Origin: JBBSBL01 sp963735885
GTDB lineage: Bacteria > Actinomycetota > Thermoleophilia > Solirubrobacterales > Solirubrobacteraceae
Direction of reading: 5' to 3'
NCBI GenBank assembly: GCA_963735885.1
Contig: CAVTMP010000004.1
Span: forward strand, 930,001-994,000
DNA length: 64,000 nucleotides
In this document: positions 54,660-63,251 of the stretch, one piece after another
Position numbering within the stretch: position 1 is the first letter of the stretch
Layout: every line of letters begins with the position of its first letter
The notes under the pieces: model-generated
Seen by the model: only the letters and a program-made list of their open reading frames with translations
Database searches by the model: none
What the model was told of the DNA's origin: nothing
Made by a program: the position numbers and the translations under genes

Positions 54660-55747
54660 GCGGCCGCGGGCTCGTCCCCGGGGCGGGCGGCGAGATCACC
54701 CGCCGGTCGCGCGGGCTCGCCGCGCGCGGCCTCGATCTCGCGGAGCGGCTCGCCGACCGGCGGTGGCAGCCGGCGCCCCTGCCGCACCCGAGCGCCTTTC
54801 GCGCGGCGGCGCTCTCGCCGGACGGCCGATGGCTCGCCGCGGCGCGCAGCGGGTCCTCGCGCGCCCGGGGCGTGCTGGTGGTCGCACTCGACGGCTCGGA
54901 CGCGGTCGCCGAGGGCCTGACCGACGCGTGGGTCCGGGCGGTCCAGTTCCTGGGGGCGGAGGCGGAGCTGGTCGCGGCCACGCAGGACGGCGACGTGGTG
55001 CAGCTGCGGCTCGAAGGCGAGCGCCTGGGCGAGGTCGCGCGGCGGCGCTGCCCGGCGGGAGCGGCCGATCCACCGCGGGCGGTCTCGGCGGCGCCGGACG
55101 GCGGCTTCGTCGCCGTGCTGCTGGGCACGGCCACGGTCGTCGGCCTGCCCTGGCCGGAGGGCCCGCCGTGGACGTTCGACGTGGGACGAGAGCTCGCGGA
55201 CGGGGCGGTCGGTCGCCCGGCCTGCGCGTTCGAGCCCGCGCCGGCCGGCAAGCTCGCCGTCGTCTGCGACCGCGTGCTGGTGTTCGATCGCAGCGGCTCC
55301 GGGGGCAGGCTCGCCTCGCTGGCCACCGATTTCGCCGCCGGCCCCGCCGCGCTCTGCTGGAGCGGCGGCGAGCTGCTGGCGGTCGAGGGTCGCGAGCTGC
55401 TCCGCTTCCCGCTGCTCGGCGGTCGCCCGGAGAGCCGCACGCTGGTGGAGCACCCCGCTGCCGATGTCGGCCGGGCGGCGATCAGCCCGAGCGGGAGGAT
55501 GGTCGCCCTCGACCTCGCGACGCGCGCCGGCGTGATCAACGTCCACGACGCGTCCGGGCGGCTCCTCGCCCGGCGCCCGGCCGGCGCGCGCGGGGTGGAG
55601 GCGCTCGCGGTCGGCGACGACGGGCTGCTGGCCGTGGCCGAGGCCGACGGATGGCTCACGGTGTGGGCGCCGCAGAAGGCCGACGAGCCGCTGCTGCGGA
55701 TGCGCGACCGGGCCGCGACGCCCGGCAGGGCGATCGCCTCGGGCTGA
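54656..55747 (+). CDS. Beta-propeller (WD40/quinoprotein-like) protein
   Basis: 363 residues with repeating strands such as FRAAALSPDGRWLAAARSGS, LVAATQDGDVVQLRLEGERL, VSAAPDGGFVAVLLGTATVV, AISPSGRMVALDLATRAGVI and ALAVGDDGLLAVAEADGWLT. The blade pattern fits a six- or seven-bladed propeller. No signal peptide, so it is cytoplasmic. Overlap with the J-domain gene suggests the two proteins work together, perhaps as a scaffold with DnaK; this is inference. Confidence 0.75.
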   Translation: MSGRGLVPGAGGEITRRSRGLAARGLDLAERLADRRWQPAPLPHPSAFRAAALSPDGRWLAAARSGSSRARGVLVVALDGSDAVAEGLTDAWVRAVQFLGAEAELVAATQDGDVVQLRLEGERLGEVARRRCPAGAADPPRAVSAAPDGGFVAVLLGTATVVGLPWPEGPPWTFDVGRELADGAVGRPACAFEPAPAGKLAVVCDRVLVFDRSGSGGRLASLATDFAAGPAALCWSGGELLAVEGRELLRFPLLGGRPESRTLVEHPAADVGRAAISPSGRMVALDLATRAGVINVHDASGRLLARRPAGARGVEALAVGDDGLLAVAEADGWLTVWAPQKADEPLLRMRDRAATPGRAIASG

Positions 55748-55874
55748 CCGCCGCCCCCGCGGTCGGCGGCGGAAGGCAACCCGGCGTTCCCTCTCATCGA
55801 CGGCTCATGCGTGGTGGGCACCCTGAGGACGAGGCGGCGGAACGCGCCGTCCCTCGCCGGCGGAAAGGCCAACC

Positions 55875-56636
55875 ATGCAGACGACACGATCCCTCGCTCC
55901 GGTCGCCGCCCTCGCGCTGGCGCTCGGCGTGGGCGCGTGCGGCTCCGGGGGCTCGGGCTCGACATCGGGCTCGCAGTCGACCGGCGGGACGACGACCGCA
56001 CCCGCGGCCGCCCGTATCGATCCGGCGAACTTCGCCCGCACGGTCGACAATCCCTGGTTCCCGCTCGAGCCGGGCACGACCCTGCGCTACCGCGGTGTGA
56101 AGGACGGGAAGGCGACCGTCGACGTCTTCGCGGTCACCAACGAGACCCGGAAGATCCTCGGCGTGCCGGCGACGGTGGTGCACGACCGCCTCTACGACAG
56201 CACGGGCAACCTGGTGGAGGACACGATCGACTGGTACGCGCAGGACCGGCAGGGCAACGTCTGGTATCTCGGCGAGGCCACCAAGGAGCTCGACGCGCAG
56301 GGCCACGTGACGAGCCGGAGCGGGTCCTGGCAGGCCGGCGTCCACGGGGCCCAGGCCGGCATCTTCATGCCCGCCGACCCGAAGGTCGGCCGGTCGTTCC
56401 GCCAGGAGTACTCCCGGGGCCAGGCCGAGGACCACTTCAAGATCCTCAGCCTCAGCACGCCGGTCGAGGTCCCGGCCGTCTCCTCGCAGGATGCGATGAG
56501 GACGGAGGAGTGGACCCCGCTCGAGCCGGGCGTGATCGACCACAAGTACTACGTGCGCGGCATCGGCACCGTCCGCGAGGCGGCCGTCAAGGGCCCCAGG
56601 GAGTACAACACGCTCGTCTCGGTCAAACGGGGCTGA
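55875..56636 (+). CDS. Lipoprotein of unknown function
   Basis: 253 residues. Signal peptide with lipobox ALALGVGAC, a Ser/Gly linker, then a conserved extracellular domain: NFARTVDNPWFPLEPGTTLR, ETRKILGVPATVVHDRLYDS, VEDTIDWYAQDRQGNVWYLG, FRQEYSRGQAEDHFKILSLS and EWTPLEPGVIDHKYYVRGIG. Similar proteins are common in soil bacteria, without known function. ATG has GGAAAGG upstream. Confidence 0.8.
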   Translation: MQTTRSLAPVAALALALGVGACGSGGSGSTSGSQSTGGTTTAPAAARIDPANFARTVDNPWFPLEPGTTLRYRGVKDGKATVDVFAVTNETRKILGVPATVVHDRLYDSTGNLVEDTIDWYAQDRQGNVWYLGEATKELDAQGHVTSRSGSWQAGVHGAQAGIFMPADPKVGRSFRQEYSRGQAEDHFKILSLSTPVEVPAVSSQDAMRTEEWTPLEPGVIDHKYYVRGIGTVREAAVKGPREYNTLVSVKRG

Positions 56637-56730
56637 GGGGCGACGCGGACCGCCCGCCCCACGGCCGGCACCGTCGACCGATCCGGTCCATCGAGGACCA
56701 TGACTCCGGCCAGCCAGAAACCGATGAGGA

Positions 56731-57945
56731 GTGGGCGTGGAGACGAGCGACGACGCCGGGCGCCGGAAGGTCCCCCGCGACCCGGAGAACGACTACACCC
56801 GCGAGGCCGCCGAGGCGCGCTCGGCGTTTCTCGCGCAGCAGACCGGCGTCGAGACGCCGCACCTCACGAGCTACTCGTTCGAACCGGCGGCCCTTCCGGG
56901 GAACATCGAGAACTTCGTCGGCGCCGCCCAGGTCCCGATCGGCATCGCCGGGCCGCTGCTCGTCGACGGCGAGCACGCCCAGGGGGAGTTCTACGTGCCA
57001 TTGGCGACCACGGAGGGAACGCTGGTCGCCAGCTACAACCGCGGCATGAAGCTCGCGCGCGCGGCGGGCGGCGTGACGGTGACGATCGTGGACGACGCGA
57101 TGCAGCGCGCACCGGCGTTCGTGTTCGACAGCGCGCGCGAGGCGCGCGCATTCGGGCACTGGCTGACCGAGCACTTCGCCGAGATCAAGCGCGAGGCCGA
57201 CGCCACCACCAGCTCCGGCCGGCTGCGCGACATCCAGCAGTTCCCGGCCAGCCGCATCCTGTTCACGCGCTTCAACTACACCACCGGCGACGCCGCCGGT
57301 CAGAACATGACCAGCAAGGCGACCGCCATCGCCTGCCGGTGGATCGCCGCCCGGCGCCCGGAGATCCGGCACTTCACCCTCGAGTCGAACTTCGCGACCG
57401 ACAAGAAGAGCTCCCAGGTCAACATGCTGCACACGCGCGGCAAGCGCGTCGTCGCCGAGCTGACGTTCCCCGCCGACCTCGTGCGCCGGCAGATGCGCGT
57501 CGAGCCGGAGCAGCTCTTCCGCACGCGGCTGGTGTCCAACCTCGGAGCCTTCATGTCCGGCGCCAACAACAACGGCGCGCATGCGGCCAACGGCATCACC
57601 GCGATGTTCATCGCCACCGGCCAGGACGTGGCCAACGTGGCGGAGTCCTCGGCCGCCTATGGCTTCTCCGAGCTGCTCCCCAACGGCGACTACTACGGGT
57701 CGGTCACCCTCCCGTCGCTGATCGTCGCGACCTACGGCGGCGGGACCGGGCTCGCGACCCAGCGCGAGTGCCTCGAGCTCCTCGGCTGCTACGGCACCGG
57801 CGAGGTGGGGAAGCTGGCGGAGATCGTCGCCGCGACGGTGCTCTGCGGAGAGCTGTCGCTCGGGGTGGCGATCGCCGTCGACGAATGGGTCTCCGCCCAC
57901 GACCGACTGGGACGCAACCGGCCCGACGAGCGCGACGCGCCCTGA
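56731..57945 (+). CDS. Hydroxymethylglutaryl-CoA reductase, class I
   Basis: 404 residues. ENFVGAAQVPIGIAGPL, YVPLATTEGTLVASYNRGMK (catalytic Glu), TGDAAGQNMTSKATAIAC (Asp-containing motif), VNMLHTRGKRVVAEL, and GTGLATQRECLELLGCYG with SAHDRLGRNRP giving the catalytic His near the C-terminus. It reduces HMG-CoA to mevalonate with NADPH. Bacteria with this gene usually have the whole mevalonate pathway clustered; here no kinase, decarboxylase or synthase gene is adjacent. No membrane anchor. A GTG start follows GATGAGGAG. Confidence 0.92.
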   Translation: MGVETSDDAGRRKVPRDPENDYTREAAEARSAFLAQQTGVETPHLTSYSFEPAALPGNIENFVGAAQVPIGIAGPLLVDGEHAQGEFYVPLATTEGTLVASYNRGMKLARAAGGVTVTIVDDAMQRAPAFVFDSAREARAFGHWLTEHFAEIKREADATTSSGRLRDIQQFPASRILFTRFNYTTGDAAGQNMTSKATAIACRWIAARRPEIRHFTLESNFATDKKSSQVNMLHTRGKRVVAELTFPADLVRRQMRVEPEQLFRTRLVSNLGAFMSGANNNGAHAANGITAMFIATGQDVANVAESSAAYGFSELLPNGDYYGSVTLPSLIVATYGGGTGLATQRECLELLGCYGTGEVGKLAEIVAATVLCGELSLGVAIAVDEWVSAHDRLGRNRPDERDAP

Positions 57946-57954
57946 CCCCGAGCC

Positions 57955-58613
57955 TCAGCGGATGACGCGGTACCTGACGTGCGTGACCGCCGGGGAGGCG
58001 ATCACCTCGACGGGCTCGAGGGTGGGGTCGCCGACGTCCTCGAGCAGCCGCTCGCCTGCCGCCGAGGACGATCGGAACGATGTGCAGGTAGAGCTCGTCG
58101 AGCATCCCGGCCGCGAGGTACTGCCGCACGGCGCTGGCGCCGCCGGCGATCGCGACGTCGTCGTCGCCGGCGGCGGTCCGGGCCTGCTCCAGCGCGGACT
58201 CGATCCCGTCGGTGACGAACGTGAACGTCGTGCCGCCCTCCATCGACAGCGGCGCGCGCGAGTGGTGGGTGAGCACGAAGACCGGCACGTGGAAGGGCGG
58301 GTCCGCGCCCCACCAGCCGCGTCCACGTCTCGTCCCACGGCCCGTCGCCGCCGCCGAACATCCTGCGGCCCATGACGTAGGCGCCGACACCTTGGACGAC
58401 CTCCTCCAAGACCTCCGCATCGCGGGTGCGCTCACCGCCCTCCAACCCGTGTTGCTCCCGCCAGCTGTCGGTCGCGAACGCCCACTCGTGCAGGCGCATC
58501 CCGCCCTCCCCGATCGGGTTCTCCGTGCTCTGGCCGGGCCCGGCGACGAAGCCGTCGAGCGACATCGAGATCTGGCAGGTGACCGAGCCCAAGGTGGCGT
58601 CCTCCCGGCGCAT
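57955..58613 (-). CDS. Dihydrofolate-reductase/RibD-like protein (two frame shifts)
   Basis: The RibD C-terminal fold: CQISMSLDGFVAGPGQSTEN at the N-terminus, VGAYVMGRRMFGGG, FHVPVFVLTHHSRAPL, TFVTDGIESALEQARTAAGD, VAIAGGASAVRQYLAAGMLD and ELYLHIVPIVLG with GERLLEDVG. Two extra bases, near 58322 and 58058, break the frame. Members reduce folates or unknown pteridine- or flavin-like substrates. ATG 58613 lies three bases after the small ORF stop, so it is cotranscribed with the acyltransferase gene. Confidence 0.82.
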
Positions 58614-58615
58614 CC

Positions 58616-58801
58616 TCAGTAGGAGCAGGGCACGCCCTGATCCCGCAGGACGATGCACCAATTGTGCCGCTTCGGATCGAACTTCGGCGGCCCCTTCCAG
58701 TAGGGCCGATCCGACCGCGATCCGGAGCCGCGCCGGGACTGGTCGAGCGGCGGCGTCCCGATCGTGGGATCGCCTTCGGCTCGCCGGGATAGGGGCGTCA
58801 C
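58616..58801 (-). CDS. Small ORF, 61 residues
   Basis: A basic protein opening VTPLSRRAEGDPTIGTPPLD with KFDPKRHNWCIVLRDQG and two Cys residues. Its GTG overlaps the acyltransferase TGA and its TGA lies two bases before the DHFR-like ATG. That tight packing suggests it is translated as part of the operon. No family is recognised. Confidence 0.45.
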   Translation of the reverse strand: MTPLSRRAEGDPTIGTPPLDQSRRGSGSRSDRPYWKGPPKFDPKRHNWCIVLRDQGVPCSY

Positions 58802-59646
58802 CGCGCTCGCGGGCCGCGCGCGGCGCGCCGCACCTCACCGGCCAGCCGGGGAACGAGATGACGGGCCGGGTCGTGCTCGCGCTCGGCGATGAGCTGGTCG
58901 ATGCCCGCCTCGAGCGCGGTCCGCACCGCGCGGCGCAGCGCCCGGGCGCCGTCGGCGTCATCCCACGAGGAGCCGAACGCGGCGGCGTCGATCGCCGTGC
59001 CGATCCGCGAGTAGATGCGCTGCGGGCGCGGCAGGGGCGTCGGCCCGATGCCGCGGACCACGGGCCAGAGCAGGTCGGGGTCCACGCCGAGCCGGCCGGC
59101 GAGCGCGCGCGCCGGCGCATAGAGGGGGTGGTCGGCGTCGAGCACGACGTCCCACATGTCGTCCACGCCGATGGTCGACACCGAGATCACCGGGTAGCCG
59201 AACTCGAGCGCCAGCCGCGCGAACCCGATCCGCTCCTTCCAGACCAGCCGGTAGCGCTCCCCGCGGCGGCGGGCGACCTCGCGCCCTCCGCCCGGGAACA
59301 CGAGCATCGGCTGCCCGGCGCTGAGCAGGGCGCGCGCGTTCTCGCGCGTGCCGTCGATCGTTCCGAAGCGCGTGAGGAGATCCCGCCACCCCGGGACGCG
59401 GTAGTGCTGGTGCTCGCCGAGCGAGCGGACGAGCAGGCCGGTGTGCCGGTGGATTCCCAGCACGAGGAACGGGACGTCGAGCAGGCCCAGCGTCGTGTGG
59501 TTCCCGACGAGCAGGACCCGTCCATCGGCCGGGAGGTGCTCGTAGCCGTCGATCAGCGGGTCGGTCAGCGCCCGCCAGGGCGCGAGCAGCGCTCCGGCCG
59601 CGGCGAACTCGGCCGCCGTCGGACCGCCGATCGGCCCCGCGGACAT
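58798..59646 (-). CDS. Lysophospholipid/acylglycerol acyltransferase family protein
   Basis: 282 residues. LLVGNHTTLGLLDVPFLVLG holds the catalytic His-to-Asp motif and MLVFPGGGREVARRRGERYR the second motif, both resembling MGAT/DGAT2-like acyltransferases more than PlsC. VWKERIGFARLALEFGYPVI follows. It probably acylates a glycerolipid. Together with the WS/DGAT at 35 kb it supports neutral-lipid synthesis. It lies 13 bases after the metallo-beta-lactamase-fold gene. Confidence 0.85.
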   Translation of the reverse strand: MSAGPIGGPTAAEFAAAGALLAPWRALTDPLIDGYEHLPADGRVLLVGNHTTLGLLDVPFLVLGIHRHTGLLVRSLGEHQHYRVPGWRDLLTRFGTIDGTRENARALLSAGQPMLVFPGGGREVARRRGERYRLVWKERIGFARLALEFGYPVISVSTIGVDDMWDVVLDADHPLYAPARALAGRLGVDPDLLWPVVRGIGPTPLPRPQRIYSRIGTAIDAAAFGSSWDDADGARALRRAVRTALEAGIDQLIAEREHDPARHLVPRLAGEVRRAARGPRAR

Positions 59647-59659
59647 CCGCCCGCCGCCG

Positions 59660-60265
59660 CTATCCACCCGCCAGCGCGAAGGCCCGCAGCGCCGCCTTGC
59701 CACCGCCGACGACCGGGTCGCCGTGCGCGAGCAGCAGCCGGTCGAAGTCGAGGTCGAGCAGCCGGGCGTAGGCCGCGCGCAGGCCGGCCTTGGTCCCCTC
59801 CGGGTCGTCCATGAACTGGTCGGGAACGAAGCCGAGCCGCTCGCCGCCCGGCCACCGCACGACCCCGTCGGCGCACGCCAGCGCCCGGTGGGCGGGCACG
59901 TGGAGCGCCGTCTCGTCCGGGCAGATCGCGTCGACCTCGTGGGCGACGGCTCCGCCCGGGAGCTCGTCGCCGAAGTCGAACGCCTCGACGGGGCCACGAC
60001 CCTCGAGCTCGTGGACGCCGTTGCGAACGCCGTGCACCGTGCACCCGAAGGCCTCCCGCAGGAGCCAGGCGTCGCGGTCGTGGTGGCGGTTGGTGAGCAG
60101 CACGTGCTCGGGCGTGCCGTGCCGCTCGAACCACCCGAGTCCCTCCGGCGGCAGCATCGGGTCGATCAGGACGCGCTCCGGCAGCAGGCAGTAGGAGCTG
60201 ACGTCCATGCGGATGTGCGGGTGGCGTGCCGTCCAGTGCCAGAGGCCGGGAGCGATCTCGTGCAC
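59660..60265 (-). CDS. Metallo-beta-lactamase-fold protein
   Basis: 201 residues with an MBL outline: MHEIAPGLWHWTARHPHI, PERVLIDPMLPPEG, VLLTNRHHDRDAWLL in place of the HxHxDH motif, CPDETALHVPAHRALACADG and RLLLAHGDPVVGGG. The metal motif is incomplete (NRHHDRDA), so activity is uncertain. GTG 60265 is seven bases after TAGGCT (60273-60278 on the complementary strand), suggesting a leaderless internal promoter. Confidence 0.75.
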   Translation of the reverse strand: MHEIAPGLWHWTARHPHIRMDVSSYCLLPERVLIDPMLPPEGLGWFERHGTPEHVLLTNRHHDRDAWLLREAFGCTVHGVRNGVHELEGRGPVEAFDFGDELPGGAVAHEVDAICPDETALHVPAHRALACADGVVRWPGGERLGFVPDQFMDDPEGTKAGLRAAYARLLDLDFDRLLLAHGDPVVGGGKAALRAFALAGG

Positions 60266-60275
60266 GCCCGGGAGC

Positions 60276-60998
60276 CTACGGGAGGTGGCGCAGGAACCAG
60301 TCGGCCGCCAGGCGGGCGACCTCGTCGAGCGCCCCGGGCTCCTCGAACAGGTGCGTCGCGCGCGGGACGACCGCGAGCTCGCAGGGCGCCCGGATCGCGG
60401 CCTGCGCCTCGCGGTTGAGCTCGAGGACGAGCCGGTCCGCGCCGCCGACGATCAACAGCACCGGGGCGCGGACCGCGCGCAGCGCGGACCCGGCGAGGTC
60501 CGGCCGGCCACCGCGCGACACCACGGCGCGGACCCCGGCGTCCGCCTCGGACGCGGCGATGAGCGCGGCCCCGGCGCCGGTGCTCGCGCCGAAGTACCCG
60601 ATCGGCAGCCCGGCCGTGGCGGGCTCGTCGGTCGCCCACGCCGTCGCCGCGCGCAGACGCGCGGCGAGCAGCCCGACGTCGAAGACGTTGCGCCGGTCGT
60701 GCTCCTCCTCGGGCGTGAGCAGGTCGAGCAGGAGGGTCGCGAGCCCGCGGGCGACGAGGAGGTCGGCGACGTGCCGGTTGCGGGGGCTGTGGCGGCTGCT
60801 GCCGCTGCCGTGGGCGAAGGCGACGAGGCCGTGCGCGCCCGCCGGCACGGTGAGGTCGCCCTCCAGCACGACCGACTCGGCGGGCACGGCGACCGGGCGC
60901 GCAGCGCCGCGGCCGTCCGGCGCCGGGGGATCGGACCGGTCGTCGCGCGCCCTGGGGCCCGGCCGCCGCGGCCGCCCCCGGCGAGGGGTCACCGGCAC
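60276..60998 (-). CDS. Alpha/beta hydrolase (dienelactone-hydrolase-like), likely C-terminal half of a fusion
   Basis: From VLEGDLTVPAGAHGLVAFAH, the product has HGSGSSRHSPRNRHVADLLV, IGYFGASTGAGAALIAASEA (Ser nucleophile), VLLIVGGADRLVLELNREAQ and VPRATHLFEEPGALDEVARL (catalytic His). An ATG at 60998 could start it, but the phosphoribosyltransferase frame runs into the same place, and the span 60276-61653 is one base over a multiple of three. One extra base around 60955-60961 would make a single protein of 458 residues, an arrangement seen in other bacteria. Confidence 0.82.
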   Translation of the reverse strand: MPVTPRRGRPRRPGPRARDDRSDPPAPDGRGAARPVAVPAESVVLEGDLTVPAGAHGLVAFAHGSGSSRHSPRNRHVADLLVARGLATLLLDLLTPEEEHDRRNVFDVGLLAARLRAATAWATDEPATAGLPIGYFGASTGAGAALIAASEADAGVRAVVSRGGRPDLAGSALRAVRAPVLLIVGGADRLVLELNREAQAAIRAPCELAVVPRATHLFEEPGALDEVARLAADWFLRHLP

Positions 60999-61653
60999 GC
61001 GCGAGCAGCGTCGCCACCTCGGCGTCGGTCGTCTGGTCGAACGCCTCGTACCACGAGCCGACCGACCACAGGAGCGGCGGCACGACGACGCACACCACCT
61101 CGTCCGCCTCGTCGCGCAGCCGGGCGACGGCCTGCGGCGACGCCACCGGCACCGCGAGGACGATGCGGGCGGCGCCCCGCGCCCGGACCGCGCGCAGCGC
61201 CGCCGCCGCGGTGCCGCCGGTCGCGACGCCGTCGTCGACGACGATCACGGTGCGCCCCGCGACCGGCGCGGCCGCGCGGCCGCCGCGGTAGCGGTCGAGG
61301 CGCACCCGGAGCTCGTGCTCGGCCCGCCGCAGCCCCAGCTCGAGCTCCTCGGCGCTCACGAGCAGGGCGCGGACCGCGTCCGCGTCGAGCACGCGCACGC
61401 CCCCTTCGGCGACGGCGCCGATGCCGAGCTCGGGATTGCCGGGCGCGCCGACCTTGCGCACGAGCAGGACGTCGAGCGGGGCCCCGAGCGATCGCGCGAC
61501 CTCGTAGCCCACCGGGACGCCGCCGCGCGGAAGGGCCAGCACCACCGGGTCCTCGGCGGCGAGCGGCCGCAACGCGTCGGCGAGCGCCGCGCCGGCCTCG
61601 CGGCGGTCGCGGAAGACCCGCGCGGGACCGCTGGAGGAGGTCGGCGAGGCCAC
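60958..61653 (-). CDS. Phosphoribosyltransferase-domain protein, likely N-terminal half of a fusion
   Basis: About 230 residues: RVFRDRREAGAALADALRPL, VVLALPRGGVPVGYEVARSL, VRKVGAPGNPELGIGAVAEG, and the PRPP loop RTVIVVDDGVATGGTAAAAL. SWYEAFDQTTDAEVATLLAR ends the domain. The natural base or substrate is unknown. Its frame does not stop properly but runs into the hydrolase gene in another frame, so I read both as one fused gene with an indel. GTG 61653 lies 12 bases after the esterase gene. Confidence 0.85.
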
Positions 61654-61664
61654 CGCGCCGTCCT

Positions 61665-63035
61665 CTAGAGCGCGGTCGGGTAGGTCTCGGGCGGCTCGCC
61701 GCTCAGCCACTCGGCGCCGCGCTCGAGGGGCTCGACCGCCCGGGTCGTGTCGAGGTGGACGATCGCGTCGAACTGGGCGCCGGGGCGCGTCGCGAAGTAG
61801 TGGCTCTCGCGCTCGGTCTCCGGCCGGTAGATCACGCCGATCGCCCGCCCGAGCCGCACGCGCTCGAGCGCGCCCGCCGCGTCGCCGCCCGGCCGGGGCG
61901 CGAGCACGAACGCCGGCAGGCCGACGGCGTGCAGGAGCTTCTCGAGGCTGTCCGGGAGGGCCGGACGCACCGTGCGGCGCAGCGCGGTACCGCCCCAGTG
62001 GGTCGCCGCGGTCACGGTCCCGTCGTGGGTCGTGAACCCGACGAGCACGGCGTCGCGACCGTGACGCTCGCGGGCGAGGCGCCCGAGGGTGAGATCGCCC
62101 CGATCCCCCATCTCGGTGGCACGCGCGTCGCCGACGTGCGAGTTGTGCGCCCAGACCACGATCCGGGCCTCCCCGACGTGGCGGTCGAGGTGGGCGAGCA
62201 GGTGGTCGAGGGTGTCGGCCATGTGGCGGTCGCGCAGGTTCCACGACCCGGCCGGGTCGCCGAACATCGACCGGTAGTACTCCTCCGCGTCGGCGATCGT
62301 GCGGGCGTTCTCCTCGGCGAAGAGGAACTCGTCCTCCGCGGCGAACCCGTCGCGGCGCAGGTAGTCGGCGGCGCGGCGCCGCAGGTCGACGAGCTGGGCG
62401 ACCGCCTCGCGGCGGCACGGCTCATCCACCCCGAGGGTGACCGCCCGGCCGTAGGCCTGGCTCTCACCGCCGAAGCGCTCGAAGCACGCGTAGCGCTCCC
62501 GAGCCCGATCGGCCGCCTCCGGGTCCACGCCGTCGAGATAGGCGAGCACGGCCTCGATCGACGCGAACAGGCTGTAGAGGTCGAGCCCGTAGAAGCCCAC
62601 CCGGCCGCCGGCCGAGGGCCTCCGGTCGTTGTGGGCTCGGAGCCACCCGACGAAGTCGAGGACCTCCGCGTTCCGCCACATCCACGTCGGGAAGCGACGG
62701 AAGCCGCGCAACGCCTCCTCGGCGTCGCGGTCGTGCCCGTCACCGCGGACGTAGCGGTTGACGCGGTAGGCATCCGGCCAGTCGCCCTCGATCGCGACCG
62801 CGGCGAACCCCCGCTCCTCGATGAGCCGGCGGGTGATGCGCGCCCGCTCGGCGTAGAACTCGTGCGTGCCGTGGGAGGCCTCCCCGAGGAGCACGACCCG
62901 CGCGTCGCCGACGCGGTCGAGCAGGCCGTCGTAGTCCGAAGGGCCCGCGCCGATCTCGCCCGCTTCGGCGCGAAGCGCCCCTGCGGCCTCCCGCAGCTCG
63001 CGATCGGAGTCGACGGGTTGGAGTCGGCGAGCCAT
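61665..63035 (-). CDS. Erythromycin-esterase-family protein
   Basis: 456 residues of the EreA/ChaN-like family. RVVLLGEASHGTHEFYAERA (catalytic His region, E-A-S-H-G), FAAVAIEGDWPDAYRVNRYV, FRRFPTWMWRNAEVLDFVGW, RIVVWAHNSHVGDARATEMG and VGFTTHDGTV are present. Chromosomal members without macrolide partners are widespread, often beside phosphoribosyltransferase and hydrolase genes as here; most have no proven resistance role. It is the first gene of the leftward unit. Confidence 0.9.
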   Translation of the reverse strand: MARRLQPVDSDRELREAAGALRAEAGEIGAGPSDYDGLLDRVGDARVVLLGEASHGTHEFYAERARITRRLIEERGFAAVAIEGDWPDAYRVNRYVRGDGHDRDAEEALRGFRRFPTWMWRNAEVLDFVGWLRAHNDRRPSAGGRVGFYGLDLYSLFASIEAVLAYLDGVDPEAADRARERYACFERFGGESQAYGRAVTLGVDEPCRREAVAQLVDLRRRAADYLRRDGFAAEDEFLFAEENARTIADAEEYYRSMFGDPAGSWNLRDRHMADTLDHLLAHLDRHVGEARIVVWAHNSHVGDARATEMGDRGDLTLGRLARERHGRDAVLVGFTTHDGTVTAATHWGGTALRRTVRPALPDSLEKLLHAVGLPAFVLAPRPGGDAAGALERVRLGRAIGVIYRPETERESHYFATRPGAQFDAIVHLDTTRAVEPLERGAEWLSGEPPETYPTAL

Positions 63036-63251
63036 GACGTTCGGCCCGATCGTCGCACGACGTCCGTGGGCCGTCATGCGGGGCCGCGCCCATCGCGCGT
63101 CCGGAGTTTCCCGGGGTCGCCCGCGGCGGGCCCGCCGCGCAGCTCGTCGAGACCTGATCGTCGTTCCGTGGACACATGGGCTGCCGCAACTCCCGCGCCA
63201 CCGGCGGGTTCCAGCGGACGTCGGAGGACCGGACGACCGAGGAGGAGCAGC

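Noticed and set aside
61665..63035. A macrolide-resistance gene
   Set aside because: Chromosomal erythromycin-esterase-family genes are widespread without resistance, and no macrolide genes lie nearby.
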